DNA of 64,000 nucleotides, taken from positions 20,274,001 to 20,338,000 of the forward strand of contig OZ059897.1 of assembly GCA_964057225.1 (NCBI GenBank), read 5' to 3'. The position numbers and the translations under genes were made by a program. Below, piece after piece: positions 36,149-50,886 of the stretch. The notes beneath the pieces were generated by a model. That model made no database searches, was not told where the DNA came from, and saw only the letters and a program-made list of their open reading frames with translations. How positions within the stretch are numbered: the first letter of the stretch is position 1; the number at the start of each line of letters is the position of its first letter. Source of the stretch: Auanema rhodensis (taxonomy: Eukaryota > Nematoda > Chromadorea > Rhabditida > Rhabditidae).

Positions 36149-39100
36149 AAGGCAAAGACGATGGACAATGTTATTTAACGAAAAAATTAATTCTTCAGGG
36201 TGAAAATCGAGGATAAATGTGTAAACTTATATCAGTTGATATCTCGGTGCATTTTTAAGCTAGCGCAAATCTGATAACACAGATCGACGCAGCTTAAAAA
36301 TCCGCATCGAATGCACTATACTACATGGAAGAACGCTTAATACAAAAATTAGTTATGATCGTTTGAAAAATGATGCATTAGTGTATGTTGAGTTTCCATG
36401 TACACTCAACATTGCTTCCAAAAACATTTTGACAAAAATTTTTTCGAAAAATTTCAAAATAATTTAGCAAAAAGTAGATGTTTTTAGATTCCTTTTTTCA
36501 AGGCAAAGACGATGGACAATGTTATTCAACGAAAAAATTATTTCTTCAGGGTGAAAATCGAGGATATAAGTGTGAACTTATATCAGTTGATATCTCGGTG
36601 CATTTTTAAGCTAGCGCAAATCTGATAACACAGATCGACGCAGCTTAAAAATCCGCATCGAATGCACTATACTACATTGAGAAACGCTTAATACAAAAAT
36701 TAGTTATGATCGTTTGAAAAATGATGCATTAGTGTATGTTGAGTTTCCATGTACACTCAACATTGCTTCCAAAAACATTTTGACAAAAATTTTTTCGAAA
36801 AATTTCAAAATAATTTAGCAAAAAGTAGATGTTTTTAGATTCCTTTTTTCAAGGCAAAGACGATGGACGATGTTATTCAACGAAAAAATTAATTCTTCAG
36901 GGTGAAAATCGAGGATATAAGTGTGAACTTATATCAGTTGATATCTCGGTGCATTTTTAAGCTAGCGCAAATCTGATAACACAGATCGACGCAGCTTAAA
37001 AATCCGCATCGAATGCACTATACTACATTAAGAAACGCTTAATACAAAAATTAGTTATGATCGTTTGAAAAATGATGCATTAGTGTATGTTGAGTTTCCA
37101 TGTACACTCAACATTGCTTCCAAAAACATTTTGACAAAAATTTTTTCGAAAAATTTCAAAATAATTTAGCAAAAAGTAGATGTTTTTAGATTCCTTTTTT
37201 TAAGGCAAAGACGATGGACGATGTTATTCAACGAAAAAATTAATTCTTCAGGGTGAAAATCGAGGATATAAGTGTGAACTTATATCAGTTGATATCTCGG
37301 AGCATTTTTAAGCTAGCGCAAATCTGATAACACAGATCGACGCAGCTTAAAAATCCGCATCGAATGCACTATACTACATGGAAGAACGCTTAATACAAAA
37401 ATTAGTTATGATCGTTTGAAAAATGATGCATTAGTGTATGTTGAGTTTCCATGTACACTCAACATTGCTTCCAAAAACATTTTGACAAAAATTTTTTCGA
37501 AAAATTTCAAAATAATTTAGCAAAAAGTAGATGTTTTTAGATTCCTTTTTTCAAGGCAAAGACGATGGACAATGTTATTCAACGAAAAAATTATTTCTTC
37601 AGGGTGAAAATCGAGGATATAAGTGTGAACTTATATCAGTTGATATCTCGGTGCATTTTTAAGCTAGCGCAAATCTGATAACACAGATCGACGCAGCTTA
37701 AAAATCCGCATCGAATGCACTATACTACATGGAAGAACGCTTAATACAAAAATTAGTTATGATCGTTTGAAAAATGATGCATTAGTGTATGTTGAGTTTC
37801 CATGTACACTCAACATTGCTTCCAAAAACATTTTGACAAAAATTTTTTCGAAAAATTTCAAAATAATTTAGCAAAAAGTAGATGTTTTTAGATTCCTTTT
37901 TTCAAGGCAAAGACGATGGACAATGTTATTCAACGAAAAAATTATTTCTTCAGGGTGAAAATCGAGGATATAAGTGTGAACTTATATCAGTTGATATCTC
38001 GGTGCATTTTTAAGCTAGCGCAAATCTGATAACACAGATCGACGCAGCTCAAAAATCCGCATCGAATGCACTATACTACATTAAGAAACGCTCAATACAA
38101 AAATTAGTTATGATCGTTTGAAAAATGATGCATTAGTGTATGTTGAGTTTCCATGTACACTCAACATTGCTTCCAAAAACATTTTGACAAAAATTTTTTC
38201 GAAAAATTTCAAAATAATTTAGCAAAAAGTAGATGTTTTTAGATTCCTTTTTTTAAGGCAAAGACGATAAACGATGTTATTCAACGAAAAAATTAATTCT
38301 TCAGGGTGAAAATCGAGGATATAAGTGTGAACTTATATCAGTTGATATCTCGGTGCATTTTTAAGCTAGCGCAAATCTGATAACACAGATCGACGCAGCT
38401 TAAAAATCCGCATCGAATGCACTATACTACATGGAAGAACGCTTAATACAAAAATTAGTTATGATGGTTTGAAAAATGATGCATTAGTGTATGTTGAGTT
38501 TCCATGTACACTCAACATTGCTTCCAAAAACATTTTGACAAAAATTTTTTCGAAAAATTTCAAAATAATTTAGCAAAAAGTAGATGTTTTTAGATTCCTT
38601 TTTTCAAGGCAAAGACGATGGACAATGTTATTCAACGAAAAAATTATTTCTTCAGGGTGAAAATCGAGGATAAAAGTGTAAACTTATATCAGTTGATATC
38701 TCGGTGCATTTTTAAGCTAGCGCAAATCTGATAACACAGATCGACGCAGCTTAAAAATCCGCATCGAATGCACTATACTACATTAAGAAACGCTTAATAC
38801 AAAAATTAGTTATGATCGTTTGAAAAATGATGCATTAGTGTATGTTGAGTTTCCATGTACACTCAACATTGCTTCCAAAAACATTTTGACAAAAATTTTT
38901 TCGAAAATTTTCAAAATAATTTAGCAAAAAGTAGATGTTTTTAGATTCCTTTTTTCAAGGCAAAGACGATGGACGATGTTATTCAACGAAAAAATTAATT
39001 CTTCAGGGTGAAAATCGAGGATATAAGTGTGAACTTATATCAGTTGATATCTCGGTGCATTTTTAAGCTAGCGCAAATCTGATAACACAGATCGACGCAG

Positions 39101-39307
39101 CTTAAAAATCCGCATCGAATGCACTATACTACATTAAGAAACGCTTAATACAAAAATTAGTTATGATCGTTTGAAAAATGATGCATTAGTGTATGTTGAG
39201 TTTCCATGTACACTCAACATTGCTTCCAAAAACATTTTGACAAAAATTTTTTCGAAAAATTTCAAAATAATTTAGCAAAAAGTAGATGTTTTTAAATTCC
39301 TTTTTTT
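36149..39307 (+). repeat. Mixed block, nine monomers
   Basis: Monomers 104-112 mix TTATTTC units with GACGATGGACGATG units. The first is an R-like unit with GATAAATG and GGAAGA. Monomer 109 (37904) has the CTC change of the deletion type but retains CCGCATCG, so it is an intermediate or recombinant. Private changes include CGGAGCAT (37300), GACGATAAAC (38265), ATGATGGTTT (38462) and TTTTAAATTCC (39290). Confidence 0.7.
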
Positions 39308-42300
39308 AAGGCAAAGACGATGGACGATGTTATTCAACGAAAAAATTAATTCTTCAGGGTGAAAATCGAGGATATAAGTGTGAACTTATATCAGTTGATA
39401 TCTCGGTGCATTTTTAAGCTAGCGCAAATCTGATAACACAGATCGACGCAGCTTAAAAATCCGCATCGAATGCACTATACTACATGGAAGAATGCTTAAT
39501 ACAAAAATTAGTTATGATCGTTTGAAAAATGATGCATTAGTGTATGTTGAGTTTCCATGTACACTCAACATTGCTTCCAAAAACATTTTGACAAAAATTT
39601 TTTCGAAAAATTTCAAGATAATTTAGCAAAAAGTAGATGTTTTTAGATTCCTTTTTTCAAGGCAAAGACGATGGACAATGTTATTCAACGAAAAAATTAT
39701 TTCTTCAGGGTGAAAATCGAGGATATAAGTGTGAACTTATATCAGTTGATATCTCGGTGCATTTTTAAGCTAGCGCAAATCTGATAACACAGATCGACGC
39801 AGCTTAAAAATCCGCATCGAATGCACTATACTACATTGAGAAACGCTTAATACAAAAATTAGTTATGATCGTTTGAAAAATGATGCATTAGTGTATGTTG
39901 AGTTTCCATGTACACTCAACATTGCTTCCAAAAACATTTTGACAAAAATTTTTTCGAAAAATTTCAAAATAATTTAGCAAAAAGTAGATGTTTTTAGATT
40001 CCTTTTTTTAAGGCAAAGACGATGGACGATGTTATTCAACGAAAAAATTAATTCTTCAGGGTGAAAATCGAGGATATAAGTGTGAACTTATATCAGTTGA
40101 TATCTCGGTGCATTTTTAAGCTAGCGCAAATCTGATAACACAGATCGACGCAGCTTAAAAATCCGCATCGAATGCACTATACTACATGGAAGAATGCTTA
40201 ATACAAAAATTAGTTATGATCGTTTGAAAAATGATGCATTAGTGTATGTTGAGTTTCCATGTACACTCAACATTGCTTCCAAAAACATTTTGACAAAAAT
40301 TTTTTCGAAAAATTTCAAGATAATTTAGCAAAAAGTAGATGTTTTTAGATTCCTTTTTTCAAGGCAAAGACGATGGACAATGTTATTCAACGAAAAAATT
40401 ATTTCTTCAGGGTGAAAATCGAGGATATAAGTGTGAACTTATATCAGTTGATATCTCGGTGCATTTTTAAGCTAGCGCAAATCTGATAACACAGATCGAC
40501 GCAGCTTAAAAATCCGCATCGAATGCACTATACTACATTGAGAAACGCTTAATACAAAAATTAGTTATGATCGTTTGAAAAATGATGCATTAGTGTATGT
40601 TGAGTTTCCATGTACACTCAACATTGCTTCCAAAAACATTTTGACAAAAATTTTTTCGAAAAATTTCAAAATAATTTAGCAAAAAGTAGATGTTTTTAGA
40701 TTCCTTTTTTTAAGGCAAAGACGATGGACGATGTTATTCAACGAAAAAATTAATTCTTCAGGGTGAAAATCGAGGATATAAGTGTGAACTTATATCAGTT
40801 GATATCTCGGTGCATTTTTAAGCTAGCGCAAATCTGATAACACAGATCGACGCAGCTTAAAAATCCGCATCGAATGCACTATACTACATGGAAGAACGCT
40901 TAATACAAAAATTAGTTATGATCGTTTGAAAAATGATGCATTAGTGTATGTTGAGTTTCCATGTACACTCAACATTGCTTCCAAAAAGATTTTGACAAAA
41001 ATTTTTTCGAAAAATTTCAAAATAATTTAGCAAAAAGTAGATGTTTTTAGATTCCTTTTTTCAAGGCAAAGACGATGGACAATGTTATTCAACGAAAAAA
41101 TTATTTCTTCAGGGTGAAAATCGAGGATATAAGTGTGAACTTATATCAGTTGATATCTCGGTGCATTTTTAAGCTAGCGCAAATCTGATAACACAGATCG
41201 ACGCAGCTTAAAAATCCGCATCGAATGCACTATACTACATTGAGAAACGCTTAATACAAAAATTAGTTATGATCGTTTGAAAAATGATGCATTAGTGTAT
41301 GTTGAGTTTCCATGTACACTCAACATTGCTTCCGAAAACATTTTGACAAAAATTTTTTCGAAAAATTTCAAAATAATTTAGCAAAAAGTAGATGTTTTTA
41401 GATTCCTTTTTTTAAGGCAAAGACGATGGACGATGTTATTCAACGAAAAAATTAATTCTTCAGGGTGAAAATCGAGGATATAAGTGTGAACTTATATCAG
41501 TTGATATCTCGGTGCATTTTTAAGCTAGCGCAAATCTGATAACACAGATCGACGCAGCTTAAAAATCCGCATCGAATGCACTATACTACATTGAGAAACG
41601 CTTAATACAAAAATTAGTTATGATCGTTTGAAAAATGATGCATTAGTGTATGTTGAGTTTCCATGTACACTCAACATTGCTTCCGAAAACATTTTGACAA
41701 AAATTTTTTCGAAAAATTTCAAAATAATTTAGCAAAAAGTAGATGTTTTTAGATTCCTTTTTTTAAGGCAAAGACGATGGACGATGTTATTCAACGAAAA
41801 AATTAATTCTTCAGGGTGAAAATCGAGGATATAAGTGTGAACTTATATCAGTTGATATCTCGGTGCATTTTTAAGCTAGCGCAAATCTGATAACACAGAT
41901 CGACGCAGCTTAAAAATCCGCATCGAATGCACTATACTACATGGAAGAATGCTTAATACAAAAATTAGTTATGATCGTTTGAAAAATGATGCATTAGTGT
42001 ATGTTGAGTTTCCATGTACACTCAACATTGCTTCCAAAAACATTTTGACAAAAATTTTTTCGAAAAATTTCAAGATAATTTAGCAAAAAGTAGATGTTTT
42101 TAGATTCCTTTTTTCAAGGCAAAGACGATGGACAATGTTATTCAACGAAAAAATTATTTCTTCAGGGTGAAAATCGAGGATATAAGTGTGAACTTATATC
42201 AGTTGATATCTCGGTGCATTTTTAAGCTAGCGCAAATCTGATAACACAGATCGACGCAGCTTAAAAATCCGCATCGAATGCACTATACTACATTGAGAAA

Positions 42301-43168
42301 CGCTTAATACAAAAATTAGTTATGATCGTTTGAAAAATGATGCATTAGTGTATGTTGAGTTTCCATGTACACTCAACATTGCTTCCAAAAACATTTTGAC
42401 AAAAATTTTTTCGAAAAATTTCAAAATAATTTAGCAAAAAGTAGATGTTTTTAGATTCCTTTTTTTAAGGCAAAGACGATGGACGATGTTATTCAACGAA
42501 AAAATTAATTCTTCAGGGTGAAAATCGAGGATATAAGTGTGAACTTATATCAGTTGATATCTCGGTGCATTTTTAAGCTAGCGCAAATCTGATAACACAG
42601 ATCGACGCAGCTTAAAAATCCGCATCGAATGCACTATACTACATGGAAGAACGCTTAATACAAAAATTAGTTATGATCGTTTGAAAAATGATGCATTAGT
42701 GTATGTTGAGTTTCCATGTACACTCAACATTGCTTCCAAAAAGATTTTGACAAAAATTTTTTCGAAAAATTTCAAAATAATTTAGCAAAAAGTAGATGTT
42801 TTTAGATTCCTTTTTTCAAGGCAAAGACGATGGACAATGTTATTCAACGAAAAAATTATTTCTTCAGGGTGAAAATCGAGGATATAAGTGTGAACTTATA
42901 TCAGTTGATATCTCGGTGCATTTTTAAGCTAGCGCAAATCTGATAACACAGATCGACGCAGCTTAAAAATCCGCATCGAATGCACTATACTACATTGAGA
43001 AACGCTTAATACAAAAATTAGTTATGATCGTTTGAAAAATGATGCATTAGTGTATGTTGAGTTTCCATGTACACTCAACATTGCTTCCGAAAACATTTTG
43101 ACAAAAATTTTTTCGAAAAATTTCAAAATAATTTAGCAAAAAGTAGATGTTTTTAGATTCCTTTTTTC
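39308..43168 (+). repeat. 702-bp dimer array with a five-monomer (1755-bp) duplication
   Basis: GACGATGGACGATG/GGAAGA units alternate with TTATTTC/TTGAG units. Monomers 113-114 match 115-116, sharing GAATGCTTAA and TTCAAGATAA. Monomers 115-118 (40010-41413) match 120-123 (41765-43168), sharing these markers and then AAAAAGATTTT and CCGAAAAC. Monomer 119, with CCGAAAAC but no TTATTTC, breaks the alternation at 41414. Confidence 0.8.
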
Positions 43169-46100
43169 AAGGCGAAGACGATGGACAATGTTATTCAACG
43201 AAAAAATTAATTCTTCAGGGTGAAAATCGAGGATATAAGTGTGAACTTATATCAGTTGATATCTCGGTACATTTTTAAGCTAGCGCAAATCTGATAACAC
43301 AGATCGACGCAGCTTAAAAATCCGCATCGAATGCACTATACTACATGGAAGAACGCTTAATACAAAAATTAGTTATGATCGTTTGAAAAATGATGCATTA
43401 GTGTATGTTGAGTTTCCATGTACACTCAACATTGCTTCCAAAAACATTTTGACAAAAATTTTTTCGAAAAATTTCAAAATAATTTAGCAAAAAGTAGATG
43501 TTTTTAGATTCCTTTTTTCAAGGCAAAGACGATGGACAATGTTATTTAACGAAAAAATTAATTCTTCAGGGTGAAAATCGAGGATAAAAGTGTGAACTTA
43601 TATCAGTTGATATCTCGGTGCATTTTTAAGCTAGCGCAAATCTGATAACACAGATCGACGCAGCTTAAAAATCCGCATCGAATGCACTATACTACATGGA
43701 AGAACGCTTAATACAAAAATTAGTTATGATCGTTTGAAAAATGATGCATTAGTGTATTTTGAGTTTCCATGTACACTCAACATTGCTTCCAAAAACATTT
43801 TGACAAAAATTTTTTCGAAAAATTTCAAAATAATTTAGCAAAAAGTAGATGTTTTTAGATTCCTTTTTTCAAGGCAAAGACGATGGACGATGTTATTCAA
43901 CGAAAAAATTAATTCTTCAGGGTGAAAATCGAGGATATAAGTGTGAACTTATATCAGTTGATATCTCGGTGCATTTTTAAGCTAGCGCAAATCTGATAAC
44001 ACAGATCGACGCAGCTTAAAAATCCGCATCGAATGCACTATACTACATTAAGAAACGCTTAATACAAAAATTAGTTATGATCGTTTGAAAAATGATGCAT
44101 TAGTGTATGTTGAGTTTCCATGTACACTCAACATTGCTTCCAAAAACATTTTGACAAAAATTTTTTCGAAAAATTTCAAAATAATTTAGCAAAAAGTAGA
44201 TGTTTTTAGATTCCTTTTTTTAAGGCAAAGACGATGGACGATGTTATTCAACGAAAAAATTAATTCTTCAGGGTGAAAATCGAGGATATAAGTGTGAACT
44301 TATATCAGTTGATATCTCGGTGCATTTTTAAGCTAGCGCAAATCTGATAACACAGATCGACGCAGCTTAAAAATCCGCATCGAATGCACTATACTACATG
44401 GAAGAACGCTTAATACAAAAATTAGTTATGATCGTTTGAAAAATGATGCATTAGTGTATTTTGAGTTTCCATGTACACTCAACATTGCTTCCAAAAACAT
44501 TTTGACAAAAATTTTTTCAAAAATTTCAAAATAATTTAGCAAAAAGTAGATGTTTTTAGATTCCTTTTTTCAAGGCAAAGACGATGGACAATGTTATTCA
44601 ACGAAAAAATTATTTCTTCAGGGTGAAAATCGAGGATAAAAGTGTAAACTTATATCAGTTGATATCTCGGTGCATTTTTAAGCTAGCGCAAATCTGATAA
44701 CACAGATCGACGCAGCTTAAAAATCCGCATCGAATGCACTATACTACATTAAGAAACGCTTAATACAAAAATTAGTTATGATCGTTTGAAAAATGATGCA
44801 TTAGTGTATGTTGAGTTTCCATGTACACTCAACATTGCTTCCAAAAACATTTTGACAAAAATTTTTTCGAAAATTTTCAAAATAATTTAGCAAAAAGTAG
44901 ATGTTTTTAGATTCCTTTTTTCAAGGCAAAGACGATGGACGATGTTATTCAACGAAAAAATTAATTCTTCAGGGTGAAAATCGAGGATATAAGTGTGAAC
45001 TTATATCAGTTGATATCTCGGTGCATTTTTAAGCTAGCGCAAATCTGATAACACAGATCGACGCAGCTTAAAAATCCGCATCGAATGCACTATACTACAT
45101 TGAGAAACGCTTAATACAAAAATTAGTTATGATCGTTTGAAAAATGATGCATTAGTGTATGTTGAGTTTCCATGTACACTCAACATTGCTTCCAAAAACA
45201 TTTTGACAAAAATTTTTTCGAAAAATTTCAAAATAATTTAGCAAAAAGTAGATGTTTTTAGATTCCTTTTTTCAAGGCAAAGACGATGGACGATGTTATT
45301 CAACGAAAAAATTAATTCTTCAGGGTGAAAATCGAGGATATAAGTGTGAACTTATATCAGTTGATATCTCGGTGCATTTCTAAGCTAGCGCAAATCTGAT
45401 AACACAGATCGACGCAGCTTAAAAATCCGCATCGAATGCACTATACTACATGGAAGAACGCTTAATACAAAAATTAGTTATGATCGTTTGAAAAATGATG
45501 CATTAGTGTATGTTGAGTTTCCATGTACACTCAACATTGCTTCCAAAAACATTTTGACAAAAATTTTTTCGAAAAATTTCAAAATAATTTAGCAAAAAGT
45601 AGATGTTTTTAGATTCCTTTTTTTAAGGCAAAGACGATGGACGATGTTATTCAACGAAAAAATTAATTCTTCAGGGTGAAAATCGAGGATATAAGTGTGA
45701 ACTTATATCAGTTGATATCTCGGTGCATTTTTAAGCTAGCGCAAATCTGATAACACAGATCGACGCAGCTTAAAAATCCGCATCGAATGCACTATACTAC
45801 ATGGAAGAACGCTTAATACAAAAATTAGTTATGATCGTTTGAAAAATGATGCATTAGTGTATGTTGAGTTTCCATGTACACTCAACATTGCTTCCAAAAA
45901 CATTTTGACAAAAATTTTTTCGAAAAATTTCAAAATAATTTAGCAAAAAGTAGATGTTTTTAGATTTCTTTTTTCAAGGCAAAGACGATGGACAATGTTA
46001 TTCAACGAAAAAATTAATTCTTCAGGGTGAAAATCGAGGATATAAGTGTGAACTTATATCAGTTGATATCTCGGTGCATTTTTAAGCTAGCGCAAATCTG

Positions 46101-46326
46101 ATAACACAGATCGACGCAGCTTAAAAATCCGCATCGAATGCACTATACTACATTGAGAAACGCTTAATACAAAAATTAGTTATGATCGTTTGAAAAATGA
46201 TGCATTAGTGTATGTTGAGTTTCCATGTACACTCAACATTGCTTCCAAAAACATTTTGACAAAAATTTTTTCGAAAAATTTCAAAATAATTTAGCAAAAA
46301 GTAGATGTTTTTAGATTCCTTTTTTC
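43169..46326 (+). repeat. Mixed block before the main higher-order array, nine monomers
   Basis: Monomers 124-132 start with an AAGGCGAAG/TACAT/GGAAGA unit. They then combine GACGATGGACGATG units with the last R-like units (43520 and 44572). Monomers 125 and 127 share TATTTTGAG, which breaks one pair of dyad 3. CATTTCTAAGC near 45375 changes the left arm of dyad 2. The first TAGATTTC of the right-hand type appears at the end of monomer 131 (about 45961). Confidence 0.7.
44222..44571 (+). repeat. 350-bp monomer with a deletion in the TTCGAA palindrome
   Basis: Monomer 127 reads TTTTTTCAAAAATTTC, so one base and the central CG of dyad 4 are lost near 44518. This 350-bp length has a different cause from the CCGTACG deletion units. 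It is the only such case I found. Confidence 0.85.
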
Positions 46327-48782
46327 AAGGCAAAGACGATGGACGATGTTATTCAACGAAAAAATTAATTCTTCAGGGTGAAAATCGAGGATATAAGTGT
46401 GAACTTATATCAGTTGATATCTCGGTGCATTTTTAAGCTAGCGCAAATCTGATAACACAGATCGACGCAGCTTAAAAATCCGCATCGAATGCACTATACT
46501 ACATGGAAGAACGCTTAATACAAAAATTAGTTATGATCGTTTGAAAAATGATGCATTAGTGTATGTTGAGTTTCCATGTACACTCAACATTGCTTCCAAA
46601 AACATTTTGACAAAAATTTTTTCGAAAAATTTCAAAATAATTAAGCAAAAAGTAGATGTTTTTAGATTCCTTTTTTCAAGGCAAAGACGATGGACAATGT
46701 TATTCAACGAAAAAATTAATTCTTCAGGGTGAAAATCGAGGATATAAGTGTGAACTTATATCAGTTGATATCTCGGTACATTTTTAAGCTAGCGCAAATC
46801 TGATAACACAGATCGACGCAGCTTAAAAATCCGCATCGAATGCACTATACTACATGGAAGAACGCTTAATACAAAAATTAGTTATGATCGTTTGAAAAAT
46901 GATGCATTAGTGTATGTTGAGTTTCCATGTACACTCAACATTGCTTCCAAAAACATTTTGACAAAAATTTTTTCGAAAAATTTCAAAATAATTTAGCAAA
47001 AAGTAGATGTTTTTAGATTTCTTTTTTCAAGGCAAAGACGATGGACAATGTTATTCAACGAAAAAATTAATTCTTCAGGGTGAAAATCGAGGATATAAGT
47101 GTGAACTTATATCAGTTGATATCTCGGTGCATTTTTAAGCTAGCGCAAATCTGATAACACAGATCGACGCAGCTCAAAAATCCGTACGAATGCACTATAC
47201 TACATTGAGAAACGCTTAATACAAAAATTAGTTAAGATCGTTTGAAAAATGATGCATTAGTGTATGTTGAGTTTCCATGTACACTCAACATTGCTTCCAA
47301 AAACATTTTGACAAAAATTTTTTCGAAAAATTTCAAAATAATTAAGCAAAAAGTAGATGTTTTTAGATTCCTTTTTTCAAGGCAAAGACGATGGACAATG
47401 TTATTCAACGAAAAAATTAATTCTTCAGGGTGAAAATCGAGGATATAAGTGTGAACTTATATCAGTTGATATCTCGGTACATTTTTAAGCTAGCGCAAAT
47501 CTGATAACACAGATCGACGCAGCTTAAAAATCCGCATCGAATGCACTATACTACATGGAAGAACGCTTAATACAAAAATTAGTTATGATCGTTTGAAAAA
47601 TGATGCATTAGTGTATGTTGAGTTTCCATGTACACTCAACATTGCTTCCAAAAACATTTTGACAAAAATTTTTTCGAAAAATTTCAAAATAATTTAGCAA
47701 AAAGTAGATGTTTTTAGATTTCTTTTTTCAAGGCAAAGACGATGGACAATGTTATTCAACGAAAAAATTAATTCTTCAGGGTGAAAATCGAGGATATAAG
47801 TGTGAACTTATATCAGTTGATATCTCGGTGCATTTTTAAGCTAGCGCAAATCTGATAACACAGATCGACGCAGCTTAAAAATCCGCATCGAATGCACTAT
47901 ACTACATTGAGAAACGCTTAATACAAAAATTAGTTATGATCGTTTGAAAAATGATGCATTAGTGTATGTTGAGTTTCCATGTACACTCAACATTGCTTCC
48001 AAAAACATTTTGACAAAAATTTTTTCGAAAAATTTCAAAATAATTTAGCAAAAAGTAGATGTTTTTAGATTCCTTTTTTCAAGGCAAAGACGATGGACGA
48101 TGTTATTCAACGAAAAAATTAATTCTTCAGGGTGAAAATCGAGGATATAAGTGTGAACTTATATCAGTTGATATCTCGGTGCATTTTTAAGCTAGCGCAA
48201 ATCTGATAACACAGATCGACGCAGCTTAAAAATCCGCATCGAATGCACTATACTACATTGAGAAACGCTTAATACAAAAATTAGTTATGATCGTTTGAAA
48301 AATGATGCATTAGTGTATGTTGAGTTTCCATGTACACTCAACATTGCTTCCAAAAAGATTTTGACAAAAATTTTTTCGAAAAATTTCAAAATAATTTAGC
48401 GAAAAGTAGATGTTTTTAGATTCCTTTTCTCAAGGCAAAGACGATGGACAATGTTATTCAACGAAAAAATTATTTCTTCAGGGTGAAAATCGAGGATATA
48501 AGTGTGAACTTATATCAGTTGATATCTCGGTGCATTTTTAAGCTAGCGCAAATCTGATAACACAGATCGACGCAGCTTAAAAATCCGCATCGAATGCACT
48601 ATACTACATTGAGAAACGCTTAATACAAAAATTAGTTATGATCGTTTGAAAAATGATGCATTAGTGTATGTTGAGTTTCCATGTACACTCAACATTGCTT
48701 CCAAAAACATTTTGACAAAAATTTTTTCGAAAAATTTCAAAATAATTTAGCAAAAAGTAGATGTTTTTAGATTCCTTTTTTC
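46327..48782 (+). repeat. Seven-monomer variant of the main higher-order repeat
   Basis: Monomers 133-139 run a', b, c, b, an extra TTGAG unit, d', e. The a' unit (46327) has AATTAAGC and GACGATGGACGATG but lacks CTC and CCGTACG, and has GGAAGA. The d' unit (48081) joins a GACGATGGACGATG front to the AAAAAGATTT plus TAGCGAAAA tail of d and ends in TTTTCTCAAGG. Both look like recombinant or ancestral forms at the left edge of the homogenised array. Confidence 0.7.
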
Positions 48783-50886
48783 AAGGCAAAGACGATGGAC
48801 GATGTTATTCAACGAAAAAATTAATTCTTCAGGGTGAAAATCGAGGATATAAGTGTGAACTTATATCAGTTGATATCTCGGTGCATTTTTAAGCTAGCGC
48901 AAATCTGATAACACAGATCGACGCAGCTCAAAAATCCGTACGAATGCACTATACTATATTGAGAAACGCTTAATACAAAAATTAGTTATGATCGTTTGAA
49001 AAATGATGCATTAGTGTATGTTGAGTTTCCATGTACACTCAACATTGCTTCCAAAAACATTTTGACAAAAATTTTTTCGAAAAATTTCAAAATAATTAAG
49101 CAAAAAGTAGATGTTTTTAGATTCCTTTTTTCAAGGCAAAGACGATGGACAATGTTATTCAACGAAAAAATTAATTCTTCAGGGTGAAAATCGAGGATAT
49201 AAGTGTGAACTTATATCAGTTGATATCTCGGTACATTTTTAAGCTAGCGCAAATCTGATAACACAGATCGACGCAGCTTAAAAATCCGCATCGAATGCAC
49301 TATACTACATGGAAGAACGCTTAATACAAAAATTAGTTATGATCGTTTGAAAAATGATGCATTAGTGTATGTTGAGTTTCCATGTACACTCAACATTGCT
49401 TCCAAAAACATTTTGACAAAAATTTTTTCGAAAAATTTCAAAATAATTTAGCAAAAAGTAGATGTTTTTAGATTTCTTTTTTCAAGGCAAAGACGATGGA
49501 CAATGTTATTCAACGAAAAAATTAATTCTTCAGGGTGAAAATCGAGGATATAAGTGTGAACTTATATCAGTTGATATCTCGGTGCATTTTTAAGCTAGCG
49601 CAAATCTGATAACACAGATCGACGCAGCTCAAAAATCCGTACGAATGCACTATACTACATTGAGAAACGCTTAATACAAAAATTAGTTAAGATCGTTTGA
49701 AAAATGATGCATTAGTGTATGTTGAGTTTCCATGTACACTCAACATTGCTTCCAAAAACATTTTGACAAAAATTTTTTCGAAAAATTTCAAAATAATTAA
49801 GCAAAAAGTAGATGTTTTTAGATTCCTTTTTTCAAGGCAAAGACGATGGACAATGTTATTCAACGAAAAAATTAATTCTTCAGGGTGAAAATCGAGGATA
49901 TAAGTGTGAACTTATATCAGTTGATATCTCGGTACATTTTTAAGCTAGCGCAAATCTGATAACACAGATCGACGCAGCTTAAAAATCCGCATCGAATGCA
50001 CTATACTACATGGAAGAACGCTTAATACAAAAATTAGTTATGATCGTTTGAAAAATGATGCATTAGTGTATGTTGAGTTTCCATGTACACTCAACATTGC
50101 TTCCAAAAACATTTTGACAAAAATTTTTTCGAAAAATTTCAAAATAATTTAGCAAAAAGTAGATGTTTTTAGATTTCTTTTTTCAAGGCAAAGACGATGG
50201 ACAATGTTATTCAACGAAAAAATTATTTCTTCAGGGTGAAAATCGAGGATATAAGTGTAAACTTATATCAGTTGATATCTCGGTGCATTTTTAAGCTAGC
50301 GCAAATCTGATAACACAGATCGACGCAGCTTAAAAATCCGCATCGAATGCACTATACTACATTGAGAAACGCTTAATACAAAAATTAGTTATGATCGTTT
50401 GAAAAATGATGCATTAGTGTATGTTGAGTTTCCATGTACACTCAACATTGCTTCCAAAAAGATTTTGACAAAAATTTTTTCGAAAAATTTCAAAATAATT
50501 TAGCGAAAAGTAGATGTTTTTAGATTCCTTTTTTCAAGGCAAAGACGATGGACAATGTTATTCAACGAAAAAATTATTTCTTCAGGGTGAAAATCGAGGA
50601 TATAAGTGTGAACTTATATCAGTTGATATCTCGGTGCATTTTTAAGCTAGCGCAAATCTGATAACACAGATCGACGCAGCTTAAAAATCCGCATCGAATG
50701 CACTATACTACATTGAGAAACGCTTAATACAAAAATTAGTTATGATCGTTTGAAAAATGATGCATTAGTGTATGTTGAGTTTCCATGTACACTCAACATT
50801 GCTTCCAAAAACATTTTGACAAAAATTTTTTCGAAAAATTTCAAAATAATTTAGCAAAAAGTAGATGTTTTTAGATTTCTTTTTTC
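48783..50886 (+). repeat. Six-monomer HOR copy 1 (a-b-c-b-d-e, 2104 bp)
   Basis: Units start at 48783 (a), 49133 (b), 49484 (c), 49834 (b), 50185 (d) and 50536 (e). Two 350-bp units give 2104 bp. Here e ends with TAGATTTC, unlike the e units of the other copies. Confidence 0.9.
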
